NCBI GenBank assembly: GCA_002335845.1
Contig: DDCV01000038.1
Location: forward strand, 1 to 9,649
From: Rickettsiales bacterium UBA1997
Lineage (GTDB): Bacteria > Pseudomonadota > Alphaproteobacteria > Rickettsiales > UBA1997
Direction of reading: 5' to 3'
Length of the DNA: 9,649 nucleotides
The notes beneath the pieces were generated by a model, which saw nothing but the letters and a program-made list of their open reading frames with translations, searched no databases and was not told the origin of the DNA. Positions 1 through 5,654 of this stretch are shown in pieces (position 1 is the first letter of the stretch; every line of letters starts with the position of its first letter). A program made the position numbers and the translations under genes.

Positions 1-2
1 CA

Positions 3-536
3 TCGCCAGTGATACCGCCACCGCCACAGGATGATTATAATGCATTGTTACTGAAGGCAGCAGAAGAAGAAGAAGAATTTATGTCAGTATCATCAGCAGG
101 TACAAATGAAGAGCAAGATCTTAGCAATTTTCCATTACAAGTAGGTTCAGATAAGGGATTAGAACAAAAAAATTCTCCACGAGCAAACCTATTGTCAGAT
201 ATATTAGCAGAAGCGAGTGAGTCCACAAATGTATTGTGTGACAAAGAAGCAGAGAGGGAAAATCAGAAATATACTAACCCAGTACAATCTCTAAGATTAT
301 TAGCGACTGAAACAGGGGCGCGTGATCCTTGTTTTTCTGACCCACGTACTGAGGGGGTAATTGAAGGCGCTCTTGATGGCGTAGGACGTAATGCACAAAC
401 AGGTAATGCAGCAGAAAATAACGCAGGACATAGGGATAAATTACCAAGTACAACACCTCAACCTATCGCAGTGGAACGAGGTCGGGAGCGGCAACGTGCT
501 AACATGAGTGATCCTGGAGCAGGTATGGGTCAATAA
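3..536 (+). CDS. C-terminal part of an unrecognised, low-complexity acidic protein (5' end outside the window)
   Basis: I do not recognise this protein. The reading frame is open to the window edge: the codons before the GTG at position 9 encode Ser-Pro. The gene therefore probably begins upstream and only about 178 C-terminal residues are visible; a start at GTG 9 is possible but less likely. The visible part opens with a proline run (IPPPPQDD), followed by a run of five glutamates and long stretches rich in Ser, Asn, Gln, Glu and Gly. There is no membrane segment, no cysteine-based motif and no recognisable fold, so it looks intrinsically disordered. The stop TAA (534-536) is followed at once by the palindrome GGGTCTAGACCC. 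The next gene on the same strand is also unassigned and ends in a disordered tail, so the two could be related lineage-specific or secreted proteins. That is inference; no detectable repeat links them. Confidence 0.6.
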   Translation, partial: SPVIPPPPQDDYNALLLKAAEEEEEFMSVSSAGTNEEQDLSNFPLQVGSDKGLEQKNSPRANLLSDILAEASESTNVLCDKEAERENQKYTNPVQSLRLLATETGARDPCFSDPRTEGVIEGALDGVGRNAQTGNAAENNAGHRDKLPSTTPQPIAVERGRERQRANMSDPGAGMGQ

Positions 537-586
537 GGGTCTAGACCCAAATAATATTATTAAAAATCATTAATAATATATTTTAC
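537..586 (+). terminator. Palindromes just after gene 1, possible terminator
   Basis: The 12-nt perfect palindrome GGGTCTAGACCC (537-548) directly follows the stop codon. A second inverted repeat, ATATTATTAA (554-563) and TTAATAATAT (570-579), encloses a 6-nt loop and is followed by a short T run (581-584). Together they could end transcription of the upstream gene. The second stem has no G or C and the first has no T tract, so the call is weak. Confidence 0.3.
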
Positions 587-587
587 T

Positions 588-607
588 TAAGGCTGGATTT
601 GGTATAA
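588..607 (+). repeat. Remnant of the right end of a family A element
   Basis: The segment ending in GGATTTGGTA at 604 resembles the right end of family A (ending GGATTTTGGTA at 853). It is followed by the same TAA trinucleotide (605-607). Only about 20 bp can be matched, so this is a truncated or decayed copy, cut by or adjacent to the small element that starts at 608. Confidence 0.4.
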
Positions 608-681
608 TAATATCTTAACTTTCTGGTCGGTCATTTATACTCAAAATATTTTGTCCAAATAATCAGAAAGTTAAAATGATA
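608..681. mobile_element. Small palindromic element R5 (74 bp), MITE-like
   Basis: The element has inverted arms with an 11-bp perfect core, TTAACTTTCTG (615-625) against CAGAAAGTTAA (664-674), and imperfect complementarity out to the ends at 608 and 681. Identical TAA trinucleotides flank it (605-607 and 682-684). It has no coding capacity. It lies exactly between the family A remnant ending at 604 and the full family A copy starting at 685, sharing a TAA with each. The loop contains the palindrome CAAAATATTTTG. The boundaries are inferred from the TAA repeats. Confidence 0.5.
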
Positions 682-684
682 TAA

Positions 685-853
685 TACCAAAGTTCATCTT
701 TAAAATAGGTTGGTATTTATTAAATTTTAGCTTCATCTTTTTGTTTTTAAAAGCCATAAAGCCTCAGCCCTTATGGGAATAAGGGCTTTATTTTATGATT
801 TTTAAAATTCAAAAATATTTTGCTAAAGATTTAATTAAAGATGGATTTTGGTA
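685..853. mobile_element. Family A palindromic element, copy 1 (169 bp)
   Basis: The left end reads TACCAAAGTTCATCTTTAA and the right end is its imperfect reverse complement (AAAGATGGATTTTGGTA at 837-853). Complementarity continues inward through the arms (TTTTAGC near 726 against GCTAAAGA near 822; TTTTTAAAAGCC near 745 against the TTTTTAAAATTC region near 800). The whole element could fold into one long hairpin with the AGCCCTTAT/ATAAGGGCT stem at its tip. TAA flanks both ends (682-684, 854-856). There is no ORF. A second copy lies after dprA at 9047-9385. This is a non-autonomous, MITE-like repeat; I do not recognise the family. Confidence 0.75.
766..797 (+). terminator. Strong terminator-like hairpin at the tip of family A copy 1
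   Basis: A perfect 9-bp stem, AGCCCTTAT (766-774) and ATAAGGGCT (779-787), has a 4-nt loop GGGA and is followed by a T-rich tract from 787 (TTTATTTTAT). This is the form of a Rho-independent terminator reading on the + strand. It lies within the element, so it may have been brought there rather than evolved for the upstream gene. In copy 2 the equivalent hairpin is altered and interrupted. Confidence 0.5.
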
Positions 854-889
854 TAAGCTAATAATGGCTAAATTTTTGTTATTCTATTT

Positions 890-895
890 TATAAT
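890..895 (+). promoter_or_regulatory. Possible -10 box for the coiled-coil protein gene
   Basis: TATAAT lies 33 bases before the ATG at 929. No convincing -35 hexamer stands 16-18 bases upstream, and the surrounding DNA is nearly pure A/T, so a chance match is likely enough to keep this tentative. No Shine-Dalgarno sequence is seen before the ATG. Confidence 0.25.
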
Positions 896-928
896 AAATT
901 TCTAAATAATTTTAATTATTAAATATTT

Positions 929-2431
929 ATGCCTAATACAAACAATAATGATGGTCCGCCGCAAGTTACAAATGGTTTTGACTCTGTAAGATCTGATGTA
1001 GGCAGCTCAAGGTTCGATATTCTTCATAATAAACCTTCCGATGGTAATGAGCCTGAAGATATAGATGCAATTAAGAGGCGATTAGCATATCTTGAAGAAC
1101 AAAACACTCTCTTGAAAAGTCAAAACACAAATCTTGCCAGAGAAAAAGATGCAGCCTTGGAAAGACTCAGAAATATCGATAAACTTACATCACAACAACC
1201 GTATTTTACTAGTCCGAGTCCTATGGAAGTAGAATCTGTTGCAACTGTTACTGCAACAATATTTCCTCTAGTTCCTACACCACATCTTAGTGGAGAAGAT
1301 ATTGAAAAAAGAATTGCTTTTAGTGGTTGGGAGACGGGAGAACATGCTAGTGATTTGAAGGATATAAGTGAATGTTCAAGTGGAATTATAAGCAGCATCG
1401 CAAATACGCCAAAAATCTTAGATACATTTGATAAGGGATATCAAAAATTACAATATGACCCAAATAAACACCGATTGAGCATTGAAAAATCAGCGGATGG
1501 GTTCGGGAGGTATTTTAAGGTAGATGCGCAATTGGCGGGTGAAAGAGTTGCTAGCTTTTATGTTGCAGGAGCTCAATATTGCGACAGCTTGCACATTCCA
1601 GTCGATGACAATAACAAATCTTACCAAAAGTCAAATCAATATATCGATGCAATAGAGCAGCTAGGAGGCAAGGAAAAACAAGCAATATATGAAAGATTTT
1701 ATATTAATATTAAGACCATGACTGATTGTTGTTTTTTAATGGCAATTTGCGATACAGAAATCAAATTAAACACTGATCTTAGTGATAAAAAAGATCAAAT
1801 AACTGGATATCTTGATTCAATTATCAATAATACAGAATATGGTGAGGGTAAATCAGAAGAATTGCAACAAATATCAGATTCTTTTATCGATTTTATGTCG
1901 CGTAATATAAAATCTAGGGCGGGGTTTTATTACATAGAAAATGATATAGAATATTTAGTAGATTTTAGAGATTGCCTAATTGATAAATCAACGAAAGATA
2001 TGGCAAGTCATTTTCTATATATGACTCCACTTGAAAGGAAAGACCAATTATATGAAAAATTAAATCCCTATTTTTTTCAATATTCCGTACCTCAGACGCA
2101 AATTCACGGTAGTGCAGCGGTTGCGCGGGAGCAGCAATCTCTTGCTTTGGGACAATCACATTGTATCGAAGGCTTGCAGCAGATAGAAAGTCCATGGGAT
2201 ACCCCAAGAACTTATGACATACAACAACAAACACAACTGGACGGCTCTCTTTCTTCTCCACGGAGCCTGTCATCGGGTTCATCAAGTACCCCTGCACCTA
2301 CAGCCCGCACAGATAGCAATGATCAAACCCCAAGTACGCCAAGTGTTTTACCATCAGTAGAAAGAGCACCACCTTCACCTAGTCCAGGTGAAACTTATGC
2401 ATCGACAAGAGGGCTGGAAAATAAAAGGTGA
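929..2431 (+). CDS. Hypothetical protein with N-terminal leucine-zipper coiled coil and disordered Ser/Thr/Pro-rich tail
   Basis: This 500-aa protein belongs to no family I recognise. Residues 1-43 are polar and probably disordered. Residues about 44-86 form a textbook heptad coiled coil: Leu55, Leu62, Leu69, Ala76 and Ile83 are spaced by seven, and Leu52, Asn59, Asn66, Lys73 and Leu80 fill the other core position. Asn at the core 'a' position is typical of parallel dimeric zippers, but no basic DNA-binding region precedes it. Residues about 100-390 look like a soluble folded region without membrane segments; it contains a Cys-Cys pair in TDCCFLMAICD. From about 395 the chain is rich in Gln, Ser, Thr and Pro (PSTPSVLPSVERAPPSPSP). 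There is no signal peptide. Such an architecture fits a secreted effector or scaffold of a host-associated bacterium, but that is inference. It converges on the phosphatase gene with 41 bp between them. ATG 929 is the first start after the non-coding repeats. Confidence 0.8.
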   Translation: MPNTNNNDGPPQVTNGFDSVRSDVGSSRFDILHNKPSDGNEPEDIDAIKRRLAYLEEQNTLLKSQNTNLAREKDAALERLRNIDKLTSQQPYFTSPSPMEVESVATVTATIFPLVPTPHLSGEDIEKRIAFSGWETGEHASDLKDISECSSGIISSIANTPKILDTFDKGYQKLQYDPNKHRLSIEKSADGFGRYFKVDAQLAGERVASFYVAGAQYCDSLHIPVDDNNKSYQKSNQYIDAIEQLGGKEKQAIYERFYINIKTMTDCCFLMAICDTEIKLNTDLSDKKDQITGYLDSIINNTEYGEGKSEELQQISDSFIDFMSRNIKSRAGFYYIENDIEYLVDFRDCLIDKSTKDMASHFLYMTPLERKDQLYEKLNPYFFQYSVPQTQIHGSAAVAREQQSLALGQSHCIEGLQQIESPWDTPRTYDIQQQTQLDGSLSSPRSLSSGSSSTPAPTARTDSNDQTPSTPSVLPSVERAPPSPSPGETYASTRGLENKR

Positions 2432-2472
2432 TCGCATCACAATTATAGATGGATTTTAGTGTTAAATAATGC

Positions 2473-3462
2473 TTATAAGGTATTTTTTATTTCCTGCAAA
2501 ATATTCTCATGCAATTCCTTGTTGCCACAAGCTAAAACCCTAACATGAGACTTTAGATCTAAATCATTTCCTTGCCAATCAGTTATAATTCCACCAGCTT
2601 CTTCAATTATTATTTGCGTTGCTGCATAATCATAACATTTAAGACCTGGTTCAATGACAACATCAACCAGCCCCATAGCTAAGCAAGCAAAGCTATAGCA
2701 ATCGCCGCCATAAATTATGCCACCTATTTTTTGATATTTGGTTAATTTTGTGAGATGTTCCAAGATTTTTTTATCCTCATTCTGAAAATAATATGGTGAT
2801 GATGAGCCCATCACCGCATCTGCTACCTTGGTAACTTTTCTGGTTTTTATCCTATGACAAAGCAATTCATTGCCGTTTAAAGATATTGTTTTGTCATTAA
2901 AGTCCGACTGGACTTCGCCAATAGTTTGGCGTGAATTAGCGTCAAAATGTTTTTGACGCGATATATCATCACAAAGCAATTCATTGCCGTTTAAAGATAT
3001 TGTTTTGTCATTAAAGTCCGACTGGACTTCGCCAATAGTTTGGCGTGCATTGCTGTCAAAAAACCAAGCGCCTTGATCTTTAATGCCAAGCCATCTTTCA
3101 TTGGTGATGGGCTGATTAACAATTCCAAGAATTGGCTTTTTATTGCGAGTCAGAGAGATTAATGTGCCAAAAATTGGGCGGCCAATTATAAAAGATGAAG
3201 TGCCATCAATTGGATCTAAAACCCAAATAAATTCAGCTTTTTCGTTAATATTATCATATTCTTCGCCAATTATACCGTGGTTTGGATATTTTTTTTGGAT
3301 ATGATCGCGCATCATGGCCTCAATTTCTCGATCGGCTTTTGTTACCGGCGTGTTATCTTCCTTTTCCCGTTCGCCATTGGGTAAGCGAAAATATTTTTTA
3401 GCAATTTGCGCCGATTTATCAGCCAAAAAATTAGCAAAATCGATTAATTCTTGATTTATCAT
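2473..3462 (-). CDS. Inositol monophosphatase family protein (HisN/SuhB-like) with in-frame tandem insertion
   Basis: This is a Mg2+-dependent phosphomonoesterase of the IMPase superfamily, cytosolic. Metal and catalytic motifs are intact: GIIGEEYD (residues 63-70, Glu67/Glu68), DPIDGTSS (83-90) and the C-terminal YDYAATQIIIEEAGG (277-291), where Asp278 takes the place of the Asp in the usual WD motif. The GGDCYSFACLAMG segment and the Tyr-Asp variant resemble alphaproteobacterial histidinol-phosphatase (HisN) more than SuhB; the substrate cannot be decided from sequence, since an adenosine bisphosphate or inositol phosphate is also possible. At 329 aa it is about 60-70 residues longer than usual for the family. 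The excess is two copies of a 38-residue unit (residues 135-164 and 173-202 share RQTIGEVQSDFNDK and NGNELLC) between the NQP/ERWLG region and KTRKVTKVADA. The frame stays open, so the gene is probably functional. The start is fixed by homology (MINQELIDFANFLADKS is the normal N-terminus). No Shine-Dalgarno is present, because a palindromic element begins 4 bp upstream. Confidence 0.9.
   Translation of the reverse strand: MINQELIDFANFLADKSAQIAKKYFRLPNGEREKEDNTPVTKADREIEAMMRDHIQKKYPNHGIIGEEYDNINEKAEFIWVLDPIDGTSSFIIGRPIFGTLISLTRNKKPILGIVNQPITNERWLGIKDQGAWFFDSNARQTIGEVQSDFNDKTISLNGNELLCDDISRQKHFDANSRQTIGEVQSDFNDKTISLNGNELLCHRIKTRKVTKVADAVMGSSSPYYFQNEDKKILEHLTKLTKYQKIGGIIYGGDCYSFACLAMGLVDVVIEPGLKCYDYAATQIIIEEAGGIITDWQGNDLDLKSHVRVLACGNKELHENILQEIKNTL
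2857..3061. repeat. 114-bp-period tandem duplication inside the phosphatase gene
   Basis: Positions 2857-2933 and 2971-3047 are identical over 77 bp with an offset of 114 bp (38 codons, frame-preserving). A further 14 bp on the high-coordinate side match with four differences (2934-2947, 3048-3061). Between the copies lies a 23-bp linker. The absence of even synonymous differences over 77 bp suggests a recent duplication or gene conversion. Confidence 0.95.
2900..2959. repeat. Cluster of three perfect palindromes, translated in frame (RPE-like)
   Basis: Two perfect hairpins abut: AAGTCC-GACT-GGACTT (2900-2915) and CGCCAA-TAGT-TTGGCG (2916-2931). A third, GCGTCAAAA-TGT-TTTTGACGC (2939-2959), follows 7 bases later. 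The first two recur in the second copy at 3014-3029 and 3030-3045; the third is present once, in the linker. All are read through in the phosphatase frame (ARQTIGEVQSDF, SRQKHFDANSRQ). Palindromic, in-frame insertions in conserved genes are the hallmark of Rickettsia palindromic elements; I do not recognise this sequence as one of the named RPE families. Confidence 0.7.
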
Positions 3463-3493
3463 GAGTTATTAACCAGTTCATAAATTAATAGAC

Positions 3494-3522
3494 ATTCTAA
3501 CTGCAATATTTTTCCTTTTAAA
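3494..3522 (-). promoter_or_regulatory. Promoter-like boxes in the left arm of element C, facing the phosphatase gene
   Basis: Read on the minus strand, TTTAAA (3517-3522) is separated by 17 bases from TAGAAT (3494-3499). Start of transcription would fall near 3487, leaving a leader of about 25 nt before the ATG at 3462. TTTAAA matches 4 of 6 positions of the -35 consensus and TAGAAT matches 5 of 6 of the -10. The element has probably displaced any older promoter, which makes use of this one plausible. Confidence 0.4.
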
Positions 3523-3574
3523 GTTACTTTAGAATACCAAAGTAGCAATAAGTACTATGACATTCTAAAACAAC

Positions 3575-3603
3575 TTTAAAAAGCAAAATCTTTTTATTAT
3601 AAT
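3575..3603 (+). promoter_or_regulatory. Promoter-like boxes in the right arm of element C, facing the thiolase gene
   Basis: This is the mirror image of the left-arm pair: TTTAAA (3575-3580), 17 bases, then TATAAT (3598-3603), a full -10 consensus. The leader to the thiolase ATG would be about 90 nt. An alternative nearer pair, TTGATG (3666-3671) with TAATAT (3690-3695), would give an almost leaderless transcript and is less convincing. Confidence 0.4.
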
Positions 3604-3700
3604 GTCTATTAATTTATGAACTGGTTAATAGTTAATGAAAGTTAATTTTGTTAAAATTAGTTTCATTGATGAATTTTAACATTTCAAATTAATATTTTAC

Positions 3701-5002
3701 ATGAAAGAGCGTATCGCAATTATTTCTGGTTACAGATCGGCTATGGGTAAAGCTGGTGGTGTTTTTAAAAATTTAACAGCGCATGATTTGGGGTCAAGAG
3801 TGGCCAAGGAGGTTTTAATTCGCTCTAATATTGATGCTAGTTTAATTGATGAGGTAATTATTGGCAATGTATCGCAGCCTGCAGAAGCGGCCAATATTGC
3901 TCGAGTTATTGCTTTAAAGGCGGGAGTGCCGGAAAATGTACCAGCTTTTACTGTGCATCGTAACTGCGCTTCAGGCATGGAGGCTATTACCTCGGCAGCT
4001 TCAAAGATCAATAATGGCGAAGCCGAAATAATCCTAGCTGGCGGCGTTGAGTCGATGAGTAATATTCCATTGATGTTTAACAAAAAAATGGAAGGTTTTT
4101 TTGGCAATTTAATGCGATCAAGAAAATTGTCGCAAAAAATTGCTACTTTTTTAAGTTTTAGACCAAGTTTTTTAGCGCCAATTATTGGCTTGAAGCAAGG
4201 TTTAACAGATCCTATTTCTGGTTTGATGATGGGTAGTACGGCGGAGAATATCGCTAATGATTTTAAAATTTCGCGCCAAGAGCAAGATAAATTTGCCTTA
4301 GAATCTCATAAAAAAGCAACAAAAGCTATAGAATCAGGAATTTTTGCTGAAGAAATTATTCCAATCTATAATGATGATAAAAAATCAGCAATGATTGATG
4401 AAGATGAGGGCGTTAGAAAGAAGCAATCAATAAAAGATTTAGAGAAGCTAAAGCCATATTTTGATCGAATATCAGGCTCTGTGACAGTCGGCAATTCATC
4501 GCAAGTTACGGATGGCGCTGCTTTTGTGTTATTGATGTCTGAGCAGGTGGCTAAAAAATTACAAAAACAATATGATTTTGAAATTTTAGGATATCTAACC
4601 GATTTTGCTTATGCAGGAATGGATCCTTCAAGAATGGGTTTAGGACCTGTTTTTGCTACCAAAAAGCTATTTGATAAAACTGGCAAAAAACTTGATCAAA
4701 TGGACTTAATTGAAATCAACGAGGCTTTTGCTGCACAAGTTATTGGTTGTAAAAAAGCTTTTGCTGATAAAGAATTCTGTAAGAAAAATTTTAACATGAG
4801 CGAGCCTTTTGGAAAAATTGATGATAAGATTTTAAATGTTAATGGTGGCGGTGTAGCTCTTGGTCATCCAGTTGGAATGTCAGGCACGAGAATTATAATA
4901 CATGCTTTGCGTGAGCTAAAAAGGCGCAAGAAAAAAACCGCTCTAGCTACTCTTTGTGTTGGCGGTGGTCAAGGCGGGGCATGTTTACTTGAGTTAAAAT
5001 AA
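3701..5002 (+). CDS. Thiolase family protein (acetyl-CoA C-acyltransferase, FadI/HADHB-like)
   Basis: The enzyme cleaves 3-ketoacyl-CoA with CoA to acetyl-CoA, or condenses two acetyl-CoA in reverse. At 433 aa it is longer than the usual 390-aa biosynthetic thiolases. The extra middle segment (IPLMFNKKMEGFFGN to SFRPSFLAP, about residues 122-160) is typical of the FadI / mitochondrial trifunctional protein beta group. Catalytic elements are present: nucleophile Cys89 in HRNCASGMEA, NEAFAAQ (340-346), His389 in VALGHPVG, and Cys419 in CVGGGQGG near the C-terminus. The N-terminus starts directly with the conserved IAIISGYRSAMGKAGG, supporting ATG 3701; no Shine-Dalgarno is seen. No hydratase/dehydrogenase partner (FadJ) lies in the window, so whether it serves fatty-acid oxidation or another acetyl-CoA route is open. 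It is followed after 64 bp by ppa on the same strand. Confidence 0.92.
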   Translation: MKERIAIISGYRSAMGKAGGVFKNLTAHDLGSRVAKEVLIRSNIDASLIDEVIIGNVSQPAEAANIARVIALKAGVPENVPAFTVHRNCASGMEAITSAASKINNGEAEIILAGGVESMSNIPLMFNKKMEGFFGNLMRSRKLSQKIATFLSFRPSFLAPIIGLKQGLTDPISGLMMGSTAENIANDFKISRQEQDKFALESHKKATKAIESGIFAEEIIPIYNDDKKSAMIDEDEGVRKKQSIKDLEKLKPYFDRISGSVTVGNSSQVTDGAAFVLLMSEQVAKKLQKQYDFEILGYLTDFAYAGMDPSRMGLGPVFATKKLFDKTGKKLDQMDLIEINEAFAAQVIGCKKAFADKEFCKKNFNMSEPFGKIDDKILNVNGGGVALGHPVGMSGTRIIIHALRELKRRKKKTALATLCVGGGQGGACLLELK

Positions 5003-5010
5003 AATCTACG

Positions 5011-5030
5011 TAATACTATTTCCATAAATT
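5011..5030 (+). repeat. Solo end of a family D element upstream of ppa
   Basis: Twenty bases (TAATACTATTTCCATAAATT) are identical to 9386-9405, which is the TAA flank plus the left terminus of element D. Similarity stops abruptly afterwards and no complementary right arm follows. It looks like the scar of a deleted or truncated copy in the gap between thiolase and ppa. Confidence 0.6.
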
Positions 5031-5066
5031 TCTTATTAAACTTTTTTAACTATAAATTATTAAATA

Positions 5067-5597
5067 ATGAAAATAGAAAATATATCAGCTGGACAATTGC
5101 CAGATAAAATCAATGTTATTATTGAAGTTCCGATGAACTCTGATCCAGTAAAGTATGAAATGGACAAGGATAGTGGCGCTATTTTTGTTGATCGCTTTAT
5201 TGCAACGCCAATGTATTATCCATGCAATTATGGTTTTATTCCACACACTCTATCTGACGATGGTGATCCAGCCGATGTTTTAGTTGTTTCTGACTTTCCA
5301 ATTGTTTCGGGTGCGGTTATTACTGCTAAACCAGTTGGGGTTTTGATTATGGAAGATGAAAAGGGGATGGATGAAAAAATTATTGCGGTTCCCGCTAAAA
5401 AACTTAACTCACAATATGAGAATATTGAGTCTTATGAAGAGTTGCCACAAACTTTAATAAATAAAATTAAGCATTTCTTTGAGCATTATAAGGATTTAGA
5501 AAGTGGCAAATGGGTTAAAATTAAATCATTTGAGGGAGCAAAAAAAGCTAATGATTTAATACAAGAAGCCATTGATCGCCACAATAAAAATAAATAG
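5067..5597 (+). CDS. ppa: Inorganic pyrophosphatase (family I, soluble)
   Basis: It hydrolyses pyrophosphate to two phosphates, pulling nucleic-acid and protein synthesis forward; cytosolic, Mg2+-dependent, usually hexameric in bacteria. The 176-aa length is standard. The family signature is complete: VDRFIATPMYYPCNYGFIPHT followed by DDGDPADVLV (Asp65, Asp67 and Asp70 are metal ligands), with further acidic residues in EKGMDEKIIAVP (98-109, Asp102) and the basic KWVKIKSFEGA segment (148-158). The start ATG 5067 fits the family N-terminus (KIENISAGQLPDKINVIIEVP). No Shine-Dalgarno is present. It lies between thiolase and the symporter on the same strand with gaps of 64 and 57 bp, so co-transcription is possible but not shown. 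Confidence 0.97.
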   Translation: MKIENISAGQLPDKINVIIEVPMNSDPVKYEMDKDSGAIFVDRFIATPMYYPCNYGFIPHTLSDDGDPADVLVVSDFPIVSGAVITAKPVGVLIMEDEKGMDEKIIAVPAKKLNSQYENIESYEELPQTLINKIKHFFEHYKDLESGKWVKIKSFEGAKKANDLIQEAIDRHNKNK

Positions 5598-5654
5598 CTC
5601 TATCAATTATATTCAATAATTAATTAAATCCAAAATAGATTCTAAAATTTTTTT

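Larger units (their letters stand above)
3467..3630. mobile_element. Family C palindromic element (164 bp) between divergent genes
   Basis: Perfect 30-bp terminal inverted repeats (3467-3496 and 3601-3630; each contains TTAACCAGTTCATAAATT or its complement) enclose arms that remain largely complementary (CTTTTAAAGTTACTTTAGAAT against a near copy in the right arm). The element can form one long hairpin and has no ORF. A possible target duplication is AGTT (3464-3467 and 3630-3633) or a TA; the exact edge is ambiguous. It begins 4 bp upstream of the phosphatase ATG and ends 70 bp before the thiolase ATG, so it supplies most of the shared regulatory region of both genes. Confidence 0.8.

Noticed and set aside
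35..244. Minus-strand ORFs within gene 1, the coiled-coil gene, thiolase, symporter and dprA
   Set aside because: Each lies antisense to a longer, better supported gene, shows no family motif and has the composition expected of a shadow frame.
929..2431. bZIP-like transcription factor
   Set aside because: The zipper heptads are good but the basic region that would contact DNA is absent N-terminal to it.
2428..2440. GTGAT-CGC-ATCAC hairpin at the stop codon of the 500-aa gene, as a terminator
   Set aside because: The stem is only 5 bp, overlaps the stop codon and has no T tract after it.
2447..2457. AGATGGATTTT as a remnant of the family A right end
   Set aside because: Only 11 bases match and the rest of the terminus (TTGGTA) does not follow; chance is likely in AT-rich DNA.
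2857..3061. CRISPR array or frameshifted pseudogene in the phosphatase
   Set aside because: There are only two repeats, the unit is 114 bp and encodes protein in frame, and all catalytic motifs are intact on both sides.
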